Assembly (NCBI GenBank): GCA_001771585.1
Contig: MEUE01000001.1
Coordinates: forward strand, 682,001 to 746,000
DNA: 64,000 nt
Origin: a candidate division WOR-1 bacterium RIFOXYB2_FULL_46_45
GTDB taxonomy: Bacteria > Margulisbacteria > WOR-1 > XYC2-FULL-46-14
Direction of reading: 5' to 3'
Positions 42,869 through 50,976 of this stretch are shown here, piece by piece. Position 1 is the first letter of the stretch; every line of letters starts with the position of its first letter. Made by a program: the position numbers and the translations under genes. The notes below the pieces were generated by a model. The model saw only the letters and a program-made list of their open reading frames with translations. It was not told where the DNA came from and ran no database searches.

Positions 42869-43766
42869 ATCTGATCCTCGGATCAACAATTGCATATCCA
42901 ATATCGGCCAATAAATTCCCCAAAATAATCAGAACCGCCGACATGACCACAATTCCCATAATAACCGGATAGTCGCGGGCAAAGATCGCCTGCACCCCCA
43001 GCCGCCCCATCCCCGGCCAGGCAAAGATCGTCTCTATTATAAACGCCCCGCCGAAGAGATCGGGTAACGATAATCCTAAAATTGTTACGATTGGGATCAG
43101 GGCATTGCGCAGGGCGTGCTTAAAAATTACGACCCGCTCCGGCAAGCCCTTGGCGCGGGCGACTTTTATAAAATCCTGGTTCAAAACTTCGAGCATCGCC
43201 GCCCGCTGGTAGCGGGTCAAGCCGGCGAAACTGCCGATCGACATAGTTATGACCGGAAGAATAATATTCCCGGTGGCGGGGAGCCAGTGCAGCTTAACCG
43301 AAAAGAGGAGCATCAGCATCAGTCCGAGCCAGAAGCTGGGGATGGCCATTCCGGCAAAGGAGAAGAATGTTACCGCATTATCAAACCGGCTCCCCTTTTT
43401 TATGGCGGAGAGGACTCCAAGCGGTATCGCAATCAACAAAGTTAAAACATAAGACAAAACCATCAGCAACAAAGTCATCGGCAGGCGTTCCATTATCTCC
43501 GTAATGACCGGCTGGCCGGTCAAGTAACTGACGCCAAAATTAAGCCGCAGGGCATTCCAAAGCCAGCTGAAGTATTGAATATAAATCGGTTGATCTAATC
43601 CCCAATTGGCTCGTACTCGAACCAATTCCTGCGGATCGACATTCGGGTTTATAAACAACGCGGTCGGATCGCCAGGGGCCAGATGCATGACGAAGAAAGA
43701 AATCAGGGAAACGCCGATTAGAAGAGGGATCAGCTGAAGTAATCTGTTAATAATATAATGGCGCAT
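42855..43766 (-). CDS. Peptide ABC transporter permease (OppB/DppB-like)
   Basis: 303 residues. N-terminal YIINRLLQLIPLLIGVSLISF and the family motif HLAPGDPTALFINPNV, six helices, and EAA loop with VARAKGLPERVVIFKHALRNALIP. It precedes oppC with a 14-base overlap. The substrate-binding gene (46623) is separated from it by four unrelated genes. Confidence 0.92.
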   Translation of the reverse strand: MRHYIINRLLQLIPLLIGVSLISFFVMHLAPGDPTALFINPNVDPQELVRVRANWGLDQPIYIQYFSWLWNALRLNFGVSYLTGQPVITEIMERLPMTLLLMVLSYVLTLLIAIPLGVLSAIKKGSRFDNAVTFFSFAGMAIPSFWLGLMLMLLFSVKLHWLPATGNIILPVITMSIGSFAGLTRYQRAAMLEVLNQDFIKVARAKGLPERVVIFKHALRNALIPIVTILGLSLPDLFGGAFIIETIFAWPGMGRLGVQAIFARDYPVIMGIVVMSAVLIILGNLLADIGYAIVDPRIRYAKE

Positions 43767-43775
43767 TAAACCTAT

Positions 43776-44180
43776 TTAACCCAAAGCTGATTCAACCCAT
43801 AAGATAAATCGTTCGGCATGCAAAACAACTTTTTCGGCTTCGTCTTTCGGAAAACACTTGCCCTCATATTCAATCAGATTTTTCTTTGCGATAAGGCGGC
43901 GCAAATGGTTCAGAGCATCCTTCGCTCCTTCCCTGTTTACCAGGGTGGCGGTTAATCCTATTGCGTCATCGTGACTTTTGCTGGTACTTCTTACCCCATG
44001 CAAACAGGCCAGAAGCGCGTCGTTGGCGGAAATTCCCGAGTGTACCGCGTCCAAACCGGCCGCATTCCAATTTTCCGCTTCCAGATTATCCTTGGCTGAT
44101 TTAAAAAAGTCGCGGGCTTTCCTTAAAAAATTGATGGAACTTGATTTTTCTACTTTTGCGGTTTGAAACTTATTGACCAT
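43776..44180 (-). CDS. HEPN-domain protein (toxin-like partner of MNT)
   Basis: 134 residues from the ATG at 44180, overlapping the upstream nucleotidyltransferase gene by 11 bases. All-helical HEPN pattern: FLRKARDFFKSAKDNLEAENWNAAG, ...AVHSGISANDALLACLHG, then RSTSKSH, which fits the Rx4-6H RNase motif of HEPN toxins. In MNT-HEPN modules the HEPN protein cleaves RNA and the MNT partner AMPylates or binds it. Presence of the motif suggests possible activity. Confidence 0.8.
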   Translation of the reverse strand: MVNKFQTAKVEKSSSINFLRKARDFFKSAKDNLEAENWNAAGLDAVHSGISANDALLACLHGVRSTSKSHDDAIGLTATLVNREGAKDALNHLRRLIAKKNLIEYEGKCFPKDEAEKVVLHAERFILWVESALG

Positions 44181-44787
44181 ACACCAATTCCATAATAGTT
44201 TTGCCGTACAACAGGCGGCCGCTTTCAACAATGTTTCTAAAAAAAGCGTTTTTACTCTTATATCTTTTCTTGATCTCATTCACCGTGAGCGCCAGCGGCG
44301 AAATCCCATTCCCAAATTTTTTGGAAATATCAAAATTAAGATTATCAAATATTTTTTCGGCCGCCTCAAGGTCGGCATTTTGAGGAAAAACCACCAGCAA
44401 ATCCAGGTCGCTGTTTTCTCCTTCCTTTCCCGCCGCAACACTGCCAAAAAGAATAATGGAGATAACGCGAGGAAAAGCGTTTTTAATTTTATCGGAAACC
44501 TTTTTCAGGAGTGTTTTTTCAAGTTTAAACAGCGGCAGAAGCGCTTCGGAAACCAGTATGTTTTCCGCGTTGATTCTATAAAGGTTGGATTTGCCGCTTT
44601 TGCGCATCAAAACGATTCCGGACTTAAACAGCGCCAGAAGCGACACATGGACTATCCGTTGCGCCAGGCCGGCCGATCGGGCAATCTCTCTGCCGTTTAA
44701 ATCTTCTCCGCTTTGAGCCAAAACCCTTAAAACCTTGAGCTTTGAACCCTGCCCTATAATACTGTTAAATGTTTGGTGGTAACGCAT
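44170..44787 (-). CDS. HTH-fused MNT nucleotidyltransferase (antitoxin-like)
   Basis: 205 residues from the ATG at 44787, after the operator region. Residues 1-~90 hold a winged-helix-like DNA-binding part (GSKLKVLRVLAQSGEDLNGREIARSAGLAQRIVHVSLLALFKSGIV); residues ~110-205 form an MNT-type nucleotidyltransferase with GSVAAGKEGENSDLDLLVVF (GS and DxD intact). In such pairs the MNT is the antitoxin; the fused HTH suggests it also represses its own promoter, which carries two 20-bp repeats. Confidence 0.8.
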   Translation of the reverse strand: MRYHQTFNSIIGQGSKLKVLRVLAQSGEDLNGREIARSAGLAQRIVHVSLLALFKSGIVLMRKSGKSNLYRINAENILVSEALLPLFKLEKTLLKKVSDKIKNAFPRVISIILFGSVAAGKEGENSDLDLLVVFPQNADLEAAEKIFDNLNFDISKKFGNGISPLALTVNEIKKRYKSKNAFFRNIVESGRLLYGKTIMELVYGQ

Positions 44788-44829
44788 GGCTATTTTTGTA
44801 GCTATATGGCTACTTTTGTAGTTATTATA
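44786..44829 (-). promoter_or_regulatory. Tandem 20-bp operator-like repeats with TATAAT before the MNT-HEPN genes
   Basis: Two direct repeats, 44786-44805 and 44806-44825, agree in 18 of 20 bases (ATGGCTA, T or C, TTTTGTAG, C or T, TAT). Each has a CTA(C)-TTTT-GTAG inverted core. The -10 TATAAT (44824-44829) overlaps the second, and the first reaches the start codon. Confidence 0.75.
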
Positions 44830-44912
44830 ATCCAAGCTCAGCCTATTTGTCAAGTGCGAAAAACTGAAATTTCCCCCGGTTTTTGACGATAATAATATAG
44901 GAGGGAAAAGAG

Positions 44913-45671
44913 ATGCCAATGAACGTCCGTTTTAATTTAAGCCGCGGAAGAAGTTTCCTTTATCCTCTTGAAACTCTTCCGGTCAGGATAGCAACCTATT
45001 TAAACAGCGGAATTACAGTTAAAATCGGTTTTAGGCCCGAAGGAATCCTTTTTCACAATTCCGGACAAATAATACCGTCCACGCAAAGATTTAGCAAAAA
45101 CTTCTTTCAACAAACATCTATTGCGGAAATATCTTTTAGGCCAAACATCAAAGATCCTTTTGATGGCGGAAAAAGGATCGGGCTTTTTTTGAGGACTGGC
45201 GACTTAAAACACATAAAACCTTTTTTGGGGGATATTGTGATTTTACCTCCCGCAGAACAAATTTTACATGATGCGAAACCAATCATAAACACTCCCTTTG
45301 AATTAGGAACAATCCCGGGAGAGTTTAAGCATTATACCGACTTTAAAATGTTTTGCGCTATCTTGTCCGAACAAACAATTAAAGCCTTGGGCGGAAAAAA
45401 AGACAGAACTCCAAGATTGTGTTTTACCGACTTAAACCTAACTCCCGACAAGGTGTGCGATTATTTTTTTTCGGGGAGCCAAAGACATGCCAATGATTCG
45501 AGGGGGGATTATGTTTTAGGTTTCGATTTGCCACAAAGAACAAAAAGATTGATGGAGCAACCAAAGCCCGGTTCTCCTGAATATTGGTTAAGAGAAAATA
45601 TTAAATTTGGAGATAACGCGGAATTACGCTTTGCCGGTTATAATCCCTTTGCTTTAAGTGCCGTGGCTTAA
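44913..45671 (+). CDS. Unknown protein paired convergently with ADP-ribosylglycohydrolase
   Basis: 252 residues, no signal peptide or membrane helix. An AGGAGGG site precedes the start. Mixed alpha/beta with many aromatic and Gly residues; stretches such as EISFRPNIKDPFDGGKRIGLFL and PFELGTIPGEFKHYTDF look conserved-domain-like but I recognise no family. It lies between the MNT-HEPN pair and a DraG-type hydrolase, overlapping the latter's 3' end by 18 bases. Low GC and island position suggest acquired DNA. An enzyme acting with ADP-ribose is only a guess from the neighbour. Confidence 0.55.
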   Translation: MPMNVRFNLSRGRSFLYPLETLPVRIATYLNSGITVKIGFRPEGILFHNSGQIIPSTQRFSKNFFQQTSIAEISFRPNIKDPFDGGKRIGLFLRTGDLKHIKPFLGDIVILPPAEQILHDAKPIINTPFELGTIPGEFKHYTDFKMFCAILSEQTIKALGGKKDRTPRLCFTDLNLTPDKVCDYFFSGSQRHANDSRGDYVLGFDLPQRTKRLMEQPKPGSPEYWLRENIKFGDNAELRFAGYNPFALSAVA

Positions 45672-46586
45672 AGAATATAATTTGTCGGCCTTCCTTAAGA
45701 TTTCTCTTGCGCCCTCAACCTCTTTCCCCCAATGTTTCGGGATCGCCGCTTCCCCATGATAAGCCCCGCTCATGGCTCCAACCATACTGGCAATTGTATC
45801 GGTATCTCCTCCGCAAGAAGCCGCTTCAACCAATACATTTTCAAAAGAATCAATAAATCTTAAAAAAAGATAAATACTGCTTCCAACACTTTCAAATACT
45901 ATGCCGGAAGTTCCAATTTGCGACAAGGCAACAGAAGGAGACAGGTCTTGCGTCAAAAGATCTCCAACCTGGCGCAATTTATTAGCCATTTCTGAGTCGT
46001 CCCCAATATACCCAGCAGTTTCCCGCAAAATAATATTTTGTTCAAAGGTTGAATTAATTATTTTTGCGGTTATATAGGCGACACTCAAACTTCCGTTAAT
46101 GGCCTCCGGTTGTTTGTGGGTTATCATCGCGACAAGCTCGACATTTCTTTTTAGTTGCTCTAGGTTTGCGTAACTAAAAAGAGCGATCGGAGCAATGCGC
46201 ATAGCCGCCCCGTTTCCGAGAGAATTATTGTCTCCAACCATATTCCAGGGCCTTCTCTTTAAAATTCTGGTCAGTGCCGTTATGGTTGCTTGGCCAAACC
46301 CCCGCCCCAGATCCTTATTTTTTTTGAAAGCCCGGCCAAGATTTAAAGCGATATCGGCGGGATCAAGAGATCTTCTTCTAATCAAACTATCAACAGTTGC
46401 CTGTGTTAGTATGGTGTCGTCGGTTACTTGCCCCGCTCTTAATTTCCCTTTTGGGTGAGAATAAAAACGATCGATCCTTGCTCCACGGATCATCCCTTCG
46501 GCCGGCATACCAAGAGCATCCCCAATGGCAGAACCCAACAAGCATCCGCGAAAACGCTGAATAGGGGTTATATTTCTTATGCTCAC
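45654..46586 (-). CDS. ADP-ribosylglycohydrolase (DraG/ARH family)
   Basis: 310 residues from a GTG start. N-terminal GCLLGSAIGDALGMPAEG, VTDDTILT (metal ligands), GNGAAMRIAPIAL and C-terminal CGGDTDTIASMVGAMSGAYHG are the family's binuclear Mg2+ site motifs, all intact. It removes ADP-ribose from proteins or other acceptors. The 3' end overlaps the unknown gene at 44913. It may belong to the accessory island inserted in the peptide-transporter genes. Confidence 0.92.
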   Translation of the reverse strand: MSIRNITPIQRFRGCLLGSAIGDALGMPAEGMIRGARIDRFYSHPKGKLRAGQVTDDTILTQATVDSLIRRRSLDPADIALNLGRAFKKNKDLGRGFGQATITALTRILKRRPWNMVGDNNSLGNGAAMRIAPIALFSYANLEQLKRNVELVAMITHKQPEAINGSLSVAYITAKIINSTFEQNIILRETAGYIGDDSEMANKLRQVGDLLTQDLSPSVALSQIGTSGIVFESVGSSIYLFLRFIDSFENVLVEAASCGGDTDTIASMVGAMSGAYHGEAAIPKHWGKEVEGAREILRKADKLYSLSHGT

Positions 46587-46622
46587 AAATATTTATCTTT
46601 AGAATATGGCCGAAATTTCACC

Positions 46623-48212
46623 CTATTTTGCGCGGATATAAACTTTTTCAAGATTAAGGAATAAGCCGGCCGGCCCCGGCTTGGACAATCCCCCCACCCG
46701 TTCGGCTACTCCCTCCATCACCTTCGGATACCAGAGGAAAAGATAGGGCTGGTCTTCGGAAATGAGGCGGTTCAAATTGGCATAAATTGTTTTGCGCTCT
46801 TTTTTGTCCATCGTCTCCCGTCCTCGATTAAGCAAGCGGTCAACTTCCGGATTATTATAGCCGATAAAATTAAAACCTTTCGGATATTGGGAAGAGTGCC
46901 AGATTGAATAGGAATCAGGATCAAGCCCCAATGACCACCCCATCAGAACCGCGTCAAATTTTTTGGGGTCAGAGGGCGCGTTCACAATTTTTAACAGCGC
47001 CGACCATTCCATCACCTGAACTTTTACTTTTATCCCGATTTTTTTATACTGCTGTTGGAGGATCACCGCCGCCTTTTCTCGGTCTTTGTTCCCCTGGTTT
47101 AACAAAATCGTAAATTCAAGTTTTTTCCCTTTCTTCTCAAGAATCCCGTCTTTCCCCAAATTCCATCCGGACTTATTAAGCATATCGGTTGCTATTGCCG
47201 GATTGTAGGGAAACTTTTGAATATCATAATCGGAATAAGCCCAGGAGACCGGGGTGGAAGGAGCATATGCCGCTGAACCATGTCCGCGCAGGACCAGATT
47301 GACCAGTTGTTTTTTGTTGGTGGCATAGGCCAGCGCGCGGCGGACATTTTTATCCGCAAAAATCGGGTTTTTCAGGTTAAACCCCAGATAAGTATACAAC
47401 AGGGCATCGTATTCAAAAACATTTAAGCCCTTCTTCTCTTTCATGCGGGTATAATCTTTGGCCGGGATCCCGGCATTATCAACCTCTCCCGCTTCAAGGG
47501 CCACCAACGATGAGTTTTCGTTGGGAATAATTTTAAAAACAATCTCGGCAAGAAGCGGCTTGCCGCCAAAATATTTATCGTTTCGGATCAGCCGGACATA
47601 ATTTCCGCTCTTCCACTTGGCGAACTTAAACGGTCCGGTCCCGACCGGCTTGCGGTTAAAGGCGGCGGTATTGATATCTTTCCCGTCCAATAAATGCTTC
47701 GGTAAAATACCCATTCCTATCCGGGAAAGAAAAGGAGCAAACGGTTTTGGAAGAACCGCCTGTATCGTGTATTTATCCGGGATCCTAAATTTAATTTCTT
47801 TGCCATCTATTATATAATCGGAGCGGCGCACAGAATTAATCCTGGGATCCAAGATCGAATCGAAAGTGAATTTTACATCATCTGCCGTAAACTTTTTCCC
47901 GTCGTGCCAGAAAACATCGTCCCGCAAATAAAAAGTCCAGGTCTTGCCGTCTTTTGAGACCTTCCATGCTTTGGCCAGATCGGGAATAATTTCTAATTTC
48001 TCATTGATCCTGGTTAAGCCATTAAAAATCGGGCCTTCAACTGAACTGGACGAGGAATCGGTGGACAAAATCGGGTTTAGAACTGATATTTCACCGCCAA
48101 GAGAGAAAGTTAATTTCCCGTTGGGATCGTAATCGGGGAATGGCAGGGATAAGCAGGGAAGAGAAGGGAAGAGAAGGGAAACCATAAAGAAACAAATTAG
48201 GATTTTAAACAT
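46623..48212 (-). CDS. Peptide ABC transporter substrate-binding protein (DppA/OppA-like, SBP family 5)
   Basis: 529 residues from the ATG at 48212. Signal peptide MFKILICFFMVSLLFPSLPC. A SBP_bac_5 fold follows: LTFSLGGEISVLNPILSTDS, LAKAWKVSKDGKTWTFYLRDDVFWHDGKKFTADDV and later YNNPEVDRLLNRGRETMD. The periplasmic protein would deliver peptides to OppB/OppC, 3 kb downstream. The DNA for the last part of the signal peptide is made of TTCCCT-like repeats, so a minisatellite has entered the coding region. Confidence 0.9.
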   Translation of the reverse strand: MFKILICFFMVSLLFPSLPCLSLPFPDYDPNGKLTFSLGGEISVLNPILSTDSSSSSVEGPIFNGLTRINEKLEIIPDLAKAWKVSKDGKTWTFYLRDDVFWHDGKKFTADDVKFTFDSILDPRINSVRRSDYIIDGKEIKFRIPDKYTIQAVLPKPFAPFLSRIGMGILPKHLLDGKDINTAAFNRKPVGTGPFKFAKWKSGNYVRLIRNDKYFGGKPLLAEIVFKIIPNENSSLVALEAGEVDNAGIPAKDYTRMKEKKGLNVFEYDALLYTYLGFNLKNPIFADKNVRRALAYATNKKQLVNLVLRGHGSAAYAPSTPVSWAYSDYDIQKFPYNPAIATDMLNKSGWNLGKDGILEKKGKKLEFTILLNQGNKDREKAAVILQQQYKKIGIKVKVQVMEWSALLKIVNAPSDPKKFDAVLMGWSLGLDPDSYSIWHSSQYPKGFNFIGYNNPEVDRLLNRGRETMDKKERKTIYANLNRLISEDQPYLFLWYPKVMEGVAERVGGLSKPGPAGLFLNLEKVYIRAK

Positions 48213-48310
48213 TAAAAGAATTCTAACAGGGATGAGGAGGGAATGGAAGGGAAGAGAAGGAATTAGCAAGGATGGAGAGGGAATAGGAGGAAACAGAAAG
48301 GAAAAACAGG
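48134..48310. repeat. G-rich (AGGGAA/AAGGGAAGAG) minisatellite-like tract
   Basis: Imperfect GGGA/AGGGAAGAG units on the plus strand, over dppA's signal-peptide region (48134-48181) and its upstream (48222-48310). The complementary CCCTT-type array at 48330-48409 makes large-scale inverted pairing possible. Confidence 0.7.
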
Positions 48311-48329
48311 GAACGAAAAAAGAAGAGAG

Positions 48330-48422
48330 TCCCTGCCCTCCCTGCTCTTCCCTATTATCCCTGTTTTCCCTGCTACTCCCTATATTCCCTACCCTTCCCT
48401 TCTATTCCCTTATTTCCCTGTA
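48330..48422. repeat. C-rich TTCCCT minisatellite, left direct repeat of the four-helix gene
   Basis: TCCCTGTTTTCCCTGCTACT and so on. 48356-48402 is a near-identical direct copy of 48818-48864, differing at a few positions, and it ends a few bases into the four-helix-bundle gene end. Confidence 0.8.
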
Positions 48423-48814
48423 ACATAACTTACCCATGTCCCACATTCAGCCATCTTATGCAGGGATTGGAGCTGCTTTTTTAATAAAAAAATCGTTTTT
48501 CCTGTTAAAGAATCCAGTTCTCTAAATTCATCCTCGGATATTAATCCGTCATCAAAAGAATCTCGAATGTCCCCGCTTAACTCGGATGCTGAATCATGCG
48601 ATATGCCCAAATAAACCATATATTTTTTTATTGAACTGTTGCCATATCCTTCCTGAATATTTTGTTTAACAGACCTCGCCGCATCCCGCATTTGAGAAAC
48701 TCTACGCATCTCAATTTTAGAAAATTTCCGGGTAATCTCATATACCAACCTGCGTAATTTGTAGGCATTCTGCCAAACCACTAATCTTTCATACCCTTTT
48801 CGATCCTCAAACAT
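48410..48814 (-). CDS. Four-helix-bundle protein (S23 rRNA-intervening-sequence family-like)
   Basis: 134 residues from the ATG at 48814; the frame open to 48868 reads through the repeat and is rejected. The pattern YERLVVWQNAYKLRRLVYEITRKF, then MRDAARSVKQNIQEGYG and YLGISHDSASELSGDI, matches the S23/IVP-like four-helix-bundle family, often linked to 23S rRNA inserts and, as Avd, to diversity-generating retroelements. No reverse transcriptase or variable repeat is near. The gene is bounded by ~46-bp direct repeats. Function unknown. Confidence 0.85.
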   Translation of the reverse strand: MFEDRKGYERLVVWQNAYKLRRLVYEITRKFSKIEMRRVSQMRDAARSVKQNIQEGYGNSSIKKYMVYLGISHDSASELSGDIRDSFDDGLISEDEFRELDSLTGKTIFLLKKQLQSLHKMAECGTWVSYVTGK

Positions 48815-48817
48815 TAT

Positions 48818-48864
48818 AATTCCCTGTTTTCCCTGCTGCTCCCTATATTCCCTGCTCTTCCCTT
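48818..48864. repeat. C-rich TTCCCT minisatellite, right direct repeat
   Basis: ATAATTCCCTGTTTTCCCTG and onward, near-identical to 48356-48402. It sits immediately upstream of the four-helix-bundle start and downstream of the pseudopilin gene. Confidence 0.8.
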
Positions 48865-49275
48865 TCACAGATTCGTCAGATCCAGAATTTTTGTTTTTCC
48901 ATCTCTCTTGTATCCGGTTAAAGTATACACTCCCGTTACGTCGTTAAAATCATAAACGATCTTACCCGCCGCGTCGGAATCGGAATACTCCTTCCCCGTA
49001 AAAGGATTCTTGGGAATTGTAACCATATATCCTCCGGGTGAAAGGTAGCTGGTGACCAGCGACGCCACTCCGCAGTTTTTTACAACCGGGAAAGTGTTGT
49101 TTTCCATGTTATACCCTTCAATCGCGACTTGCAGAGAGTGCATCACCGCTTTCACCGAGGCCTCTTTTGCCCGGTCCTGCGATCCCAACAGGTGCGGGAC
49201 CAGAAAATAGGCCAGCAGACCGATTATCGCGATCACAACCAACATTTCTATCAACGTAAAACCCTTCTTGTTCAT
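48865..49275 (-). CDS. Type II secretion/pilus pseudopilin (GspG-like)
   Basis: 136 residues from the ATG at 49275 after a GGGGGTG site. Prepilin leader NKKG and methylation-type F followed by TLIEMLVVIAIIGLLAYFLVPHLL: cleavage after Gly gives mature FTLIE. The C-terminal globular part with FTGKEYSDSDAAG and YDFNDVTGVYTLTGYKRDG resembles major pseudopilin GspG with calcium-like loop. It lies 17 bases downstream of gspF-like gene's end, in the same operon as tatD and metG. Confidence 0.88.
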   Translation of the reverse strand: MNKKGFTLIEMLVVIAIIGLLAYFLVPHLLGSQDRAKEASVKAVMHSLQVAIEGYNMENNTFPVVKNCGVASLVTSYLSPGGYMVTIPKNPFTGKEYSDSDAAGKIVYDFNDVTGVYTLTGYKRDGKTKILDLTNL

Positions 49276-49292
49276 TTGTCTCACCCCCTTTT

Positions 49293-50237
49293 TTATTTAA
49301 TTGATTCCATCATTTGGAAGAGCGGTAAAATCATTGCGAACGCGATCACCCCGACTACCCCGCCGACCACAAGCGTCGACGCCGGTTCAACCAGTGTAAC
49401 CCATTTCCGCGCCAAATTCTCCGTCTCCTCTTCGTAAAAAAGAGCCGATTGGACCAAAACTTCACAGAGCGATCCGCTCTCCTCCCCCACCCGTATTATC
49501 TCAAAAAACTCGGCCGGAAAAAGCGATCGATTATCCAGGCAGTCGGAAAATTTGCTCCCCTGCTCCAAAGAACGGGCGATTGAATTAAGCGCCGCGGAAT
49601 AAACGGGGCTTCCCAGGTTTTCCGCAACCATCCGCAGGGCGGAGAGGATCGGGACATTGCTTTTGAGCTGATAGCCGAGCCCGCGGCAAAGGCGCGCCAG
49701 AATTATATTCCGATAAAAGGGGAACTTTAGTTTGAAGGCTTCACTTTTAAACAGTTTCCAGGCCGTAAGGCCAATTGCAAAAAGAAAAAAAATAGGTAAA
49801 AACCACCAGTTTGAAACCTTAAGTAAAAGCCGGGTCAAAAGCGGAAGCTCATAATCAAATTCGGAAAAGATTCCCGCAAAAGTCGGCAGGATAAAGACCA
49901 ATAAAAATATAATTGAAACCAAACTGACCGAGAGGACGATCGTCGGATACATCAGCGCTTTTTTTATCTTGTCGCGGGATACAATCTCCGCTTCCAGGCG
50001 GCGGGCAACCCGGCCCAGGGCGTCTTCCAGATTACCGCTTTGTTCCCCCGCCCCAATCAGCGCCAAATCTTCCGCCGGAAAACCGGCGGCTCGCAGGGAG
50101 TCGCTCAAAGTGATCCCATTTTCCAAAGATGCAACAATATCTTTTTTGTTAAGGATTGAAAGAGCCTTTGAAATCGGCAGGCCGGCGGAAAGCAGGCCCA
50201 GCAGTTGCTTATAAAAACTTAAAAAGCGTCCGCGCAT
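49293..50237 (-). CDS. Type II secretion/pilus inner-membrane platform protein (GspF/PilC-like)
   Basis: 314 residues. Two T2SSF domains, each with a helix bundle, and three membrane helices: first domain LLGLLSAGLPISKAL...LIGAGEQSGNLEDAL near residues 10-70, second SNVPILSALRMVAENL...IIRVGEESGSLCEVL near 190-260. It would anchor the ATPase and pseudopilus. It overlaps the tatD end by 29 bases. No GspE/PilB ATPase is in the window. Confidence 0.88.
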   Translation of the reverse strand: MRGRFLSFYKQLLGLLSAGLPISKALSILNKKDIVASLENGITLSDSLRAAGFPAEDLALIGAGEQSGNLEDALGRVARRLEAEIVSRDKIKKALMYPTIVLSVSLVSIIFLLVFILPTFAGIFSEFDYELPLLTRLLLKVSNWWFLPIFFLFAIGLTAWKLFKSEAFKLKFPFYRNIILARLCRGLGYQLKSNVPILSALRMVAENLGSPVYSAALNSIARSLEQGSKFSDCLDNRSLFPAEFFEIIRVGEESGSLCEVLVQSALFYEEETENLARKWVTLVEPASTLVVGGVVGVIAFAMILPLFQMMESIK

Positions 50238-50967
50238 TTTGCGTCGTCTCCTCCGCGACTTTTTCCATAGAAATCCCTTTGAGCTCCGCGATTTTTTGGG
50301 CGATCAGGGGGAGATAAGCCGGTTCATTCCGTTTGCCGCGATGGGGTTCGGGAGCCAGATAGGGACAGTCGGTTTCAAGAAGGAGCATCGAAAGCGGAGT
50401 TTTGACAACATTTTCTCTCACGTTAATCGCTTTCTTGAAAGTTACCATCCCGGCAAAAGAGATATAAAAACCGGTCTCTTTGGCAAATTCAATTAATTGT
50501 TCGTCCCCCGCGAAACAGTGAAAAACCCCGCGCAGTTTCCCTTTATTTTCTTCTTTCATAATCCTAATCGTATCTTCCTGCGCTTCGCGGGCATGAATGA
50601 TGATTGGAAGCTCCAATTCTTGGGCAAGAGATAAAAAATTGCGGAAGGCCATTTGCTGGACCTCTTTGGTCTGCGGATTGTAATGGTAGTCAAGACCGGT
50701 CTCACCGATTGCGACTACCTCTTTGTTTGAAGCAAGCTCTTTGATCTTTTCCAAAACAAGATTTCCGGCGTCATGGGGGTGGATCCCGACCGCGGCATAA
50801 ATATAGCCGGGAAATTGTTTGGCCAGTTTTACCGATTGTTCGGAAGATTGCAAATCAAAAGAGGCATTGACGATCTTTTCTATCCCGGCCGCTTGGGCGC
50901 GGGCAACAACTTCCGACAAATCCTGATATTCGGGCATCGTCAGATGCGCGTGGGTTTCTATATACAT
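50209..50967 (-). CDS. tatD: TatD-family metal-dependent hydrolase
   Basis: 252 residues with metal ligands THAHL (residues 5-9), VGIHPHD, IGETGLDYHYN, PIIIHAREAQ and HCFAGD, typical of TatD/YcfH. The family cleaves DNA or other phosphoester substrates and has a TIM barrel. It follows metG after 9 bases, the order metG-tatD being common in bacteria. Confidence 0.9.
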   Translation of the reverse strand: MYIETHAHLTMPEYQDLSEVVARAQAAGIEKIVNASFDLQSSEQSVKLAKQFPGYIYAAVGIHPHDAGNLVLEKIKELASNKEVVAIGETGLDYHYNPQTKEVQQMAFRNFLSLAQELELPIIIHAREAQEDTIRIMKEENKGKLRGVFHCFAGDEQLIEFAKETGFYISFAGMVTFKKAINVRENVVKTPLSMLLLETDCPYLAPEPHRGKRNEPAYLPLIAQKIAELKGISMEKVAEETTQNARTLFKFL

Positions 50968-50976
50968 CTATTATCC

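Noticed and set aside
44900-46590. DarT-like toxin call for the unknown gene next to the ADP-ribosylglycohydrolase
   Set aside because: No DarT or other ADP-ribosyltransferase motif is visible; kept only as a low-weight idea from gene position.
48410-48814. Diversity-generating retroelement based on the Avd-like four-helix bundle
   Set aside because: No reverse transcriptase, template repeat or variable target gene is in the window.
48330-48864. CRISPR or attachment site at the TTCCCT repeats
   Set aside because: Units are short, imperfect and contiguous with no unique spacers; no integrase or tRNA is adjacent.
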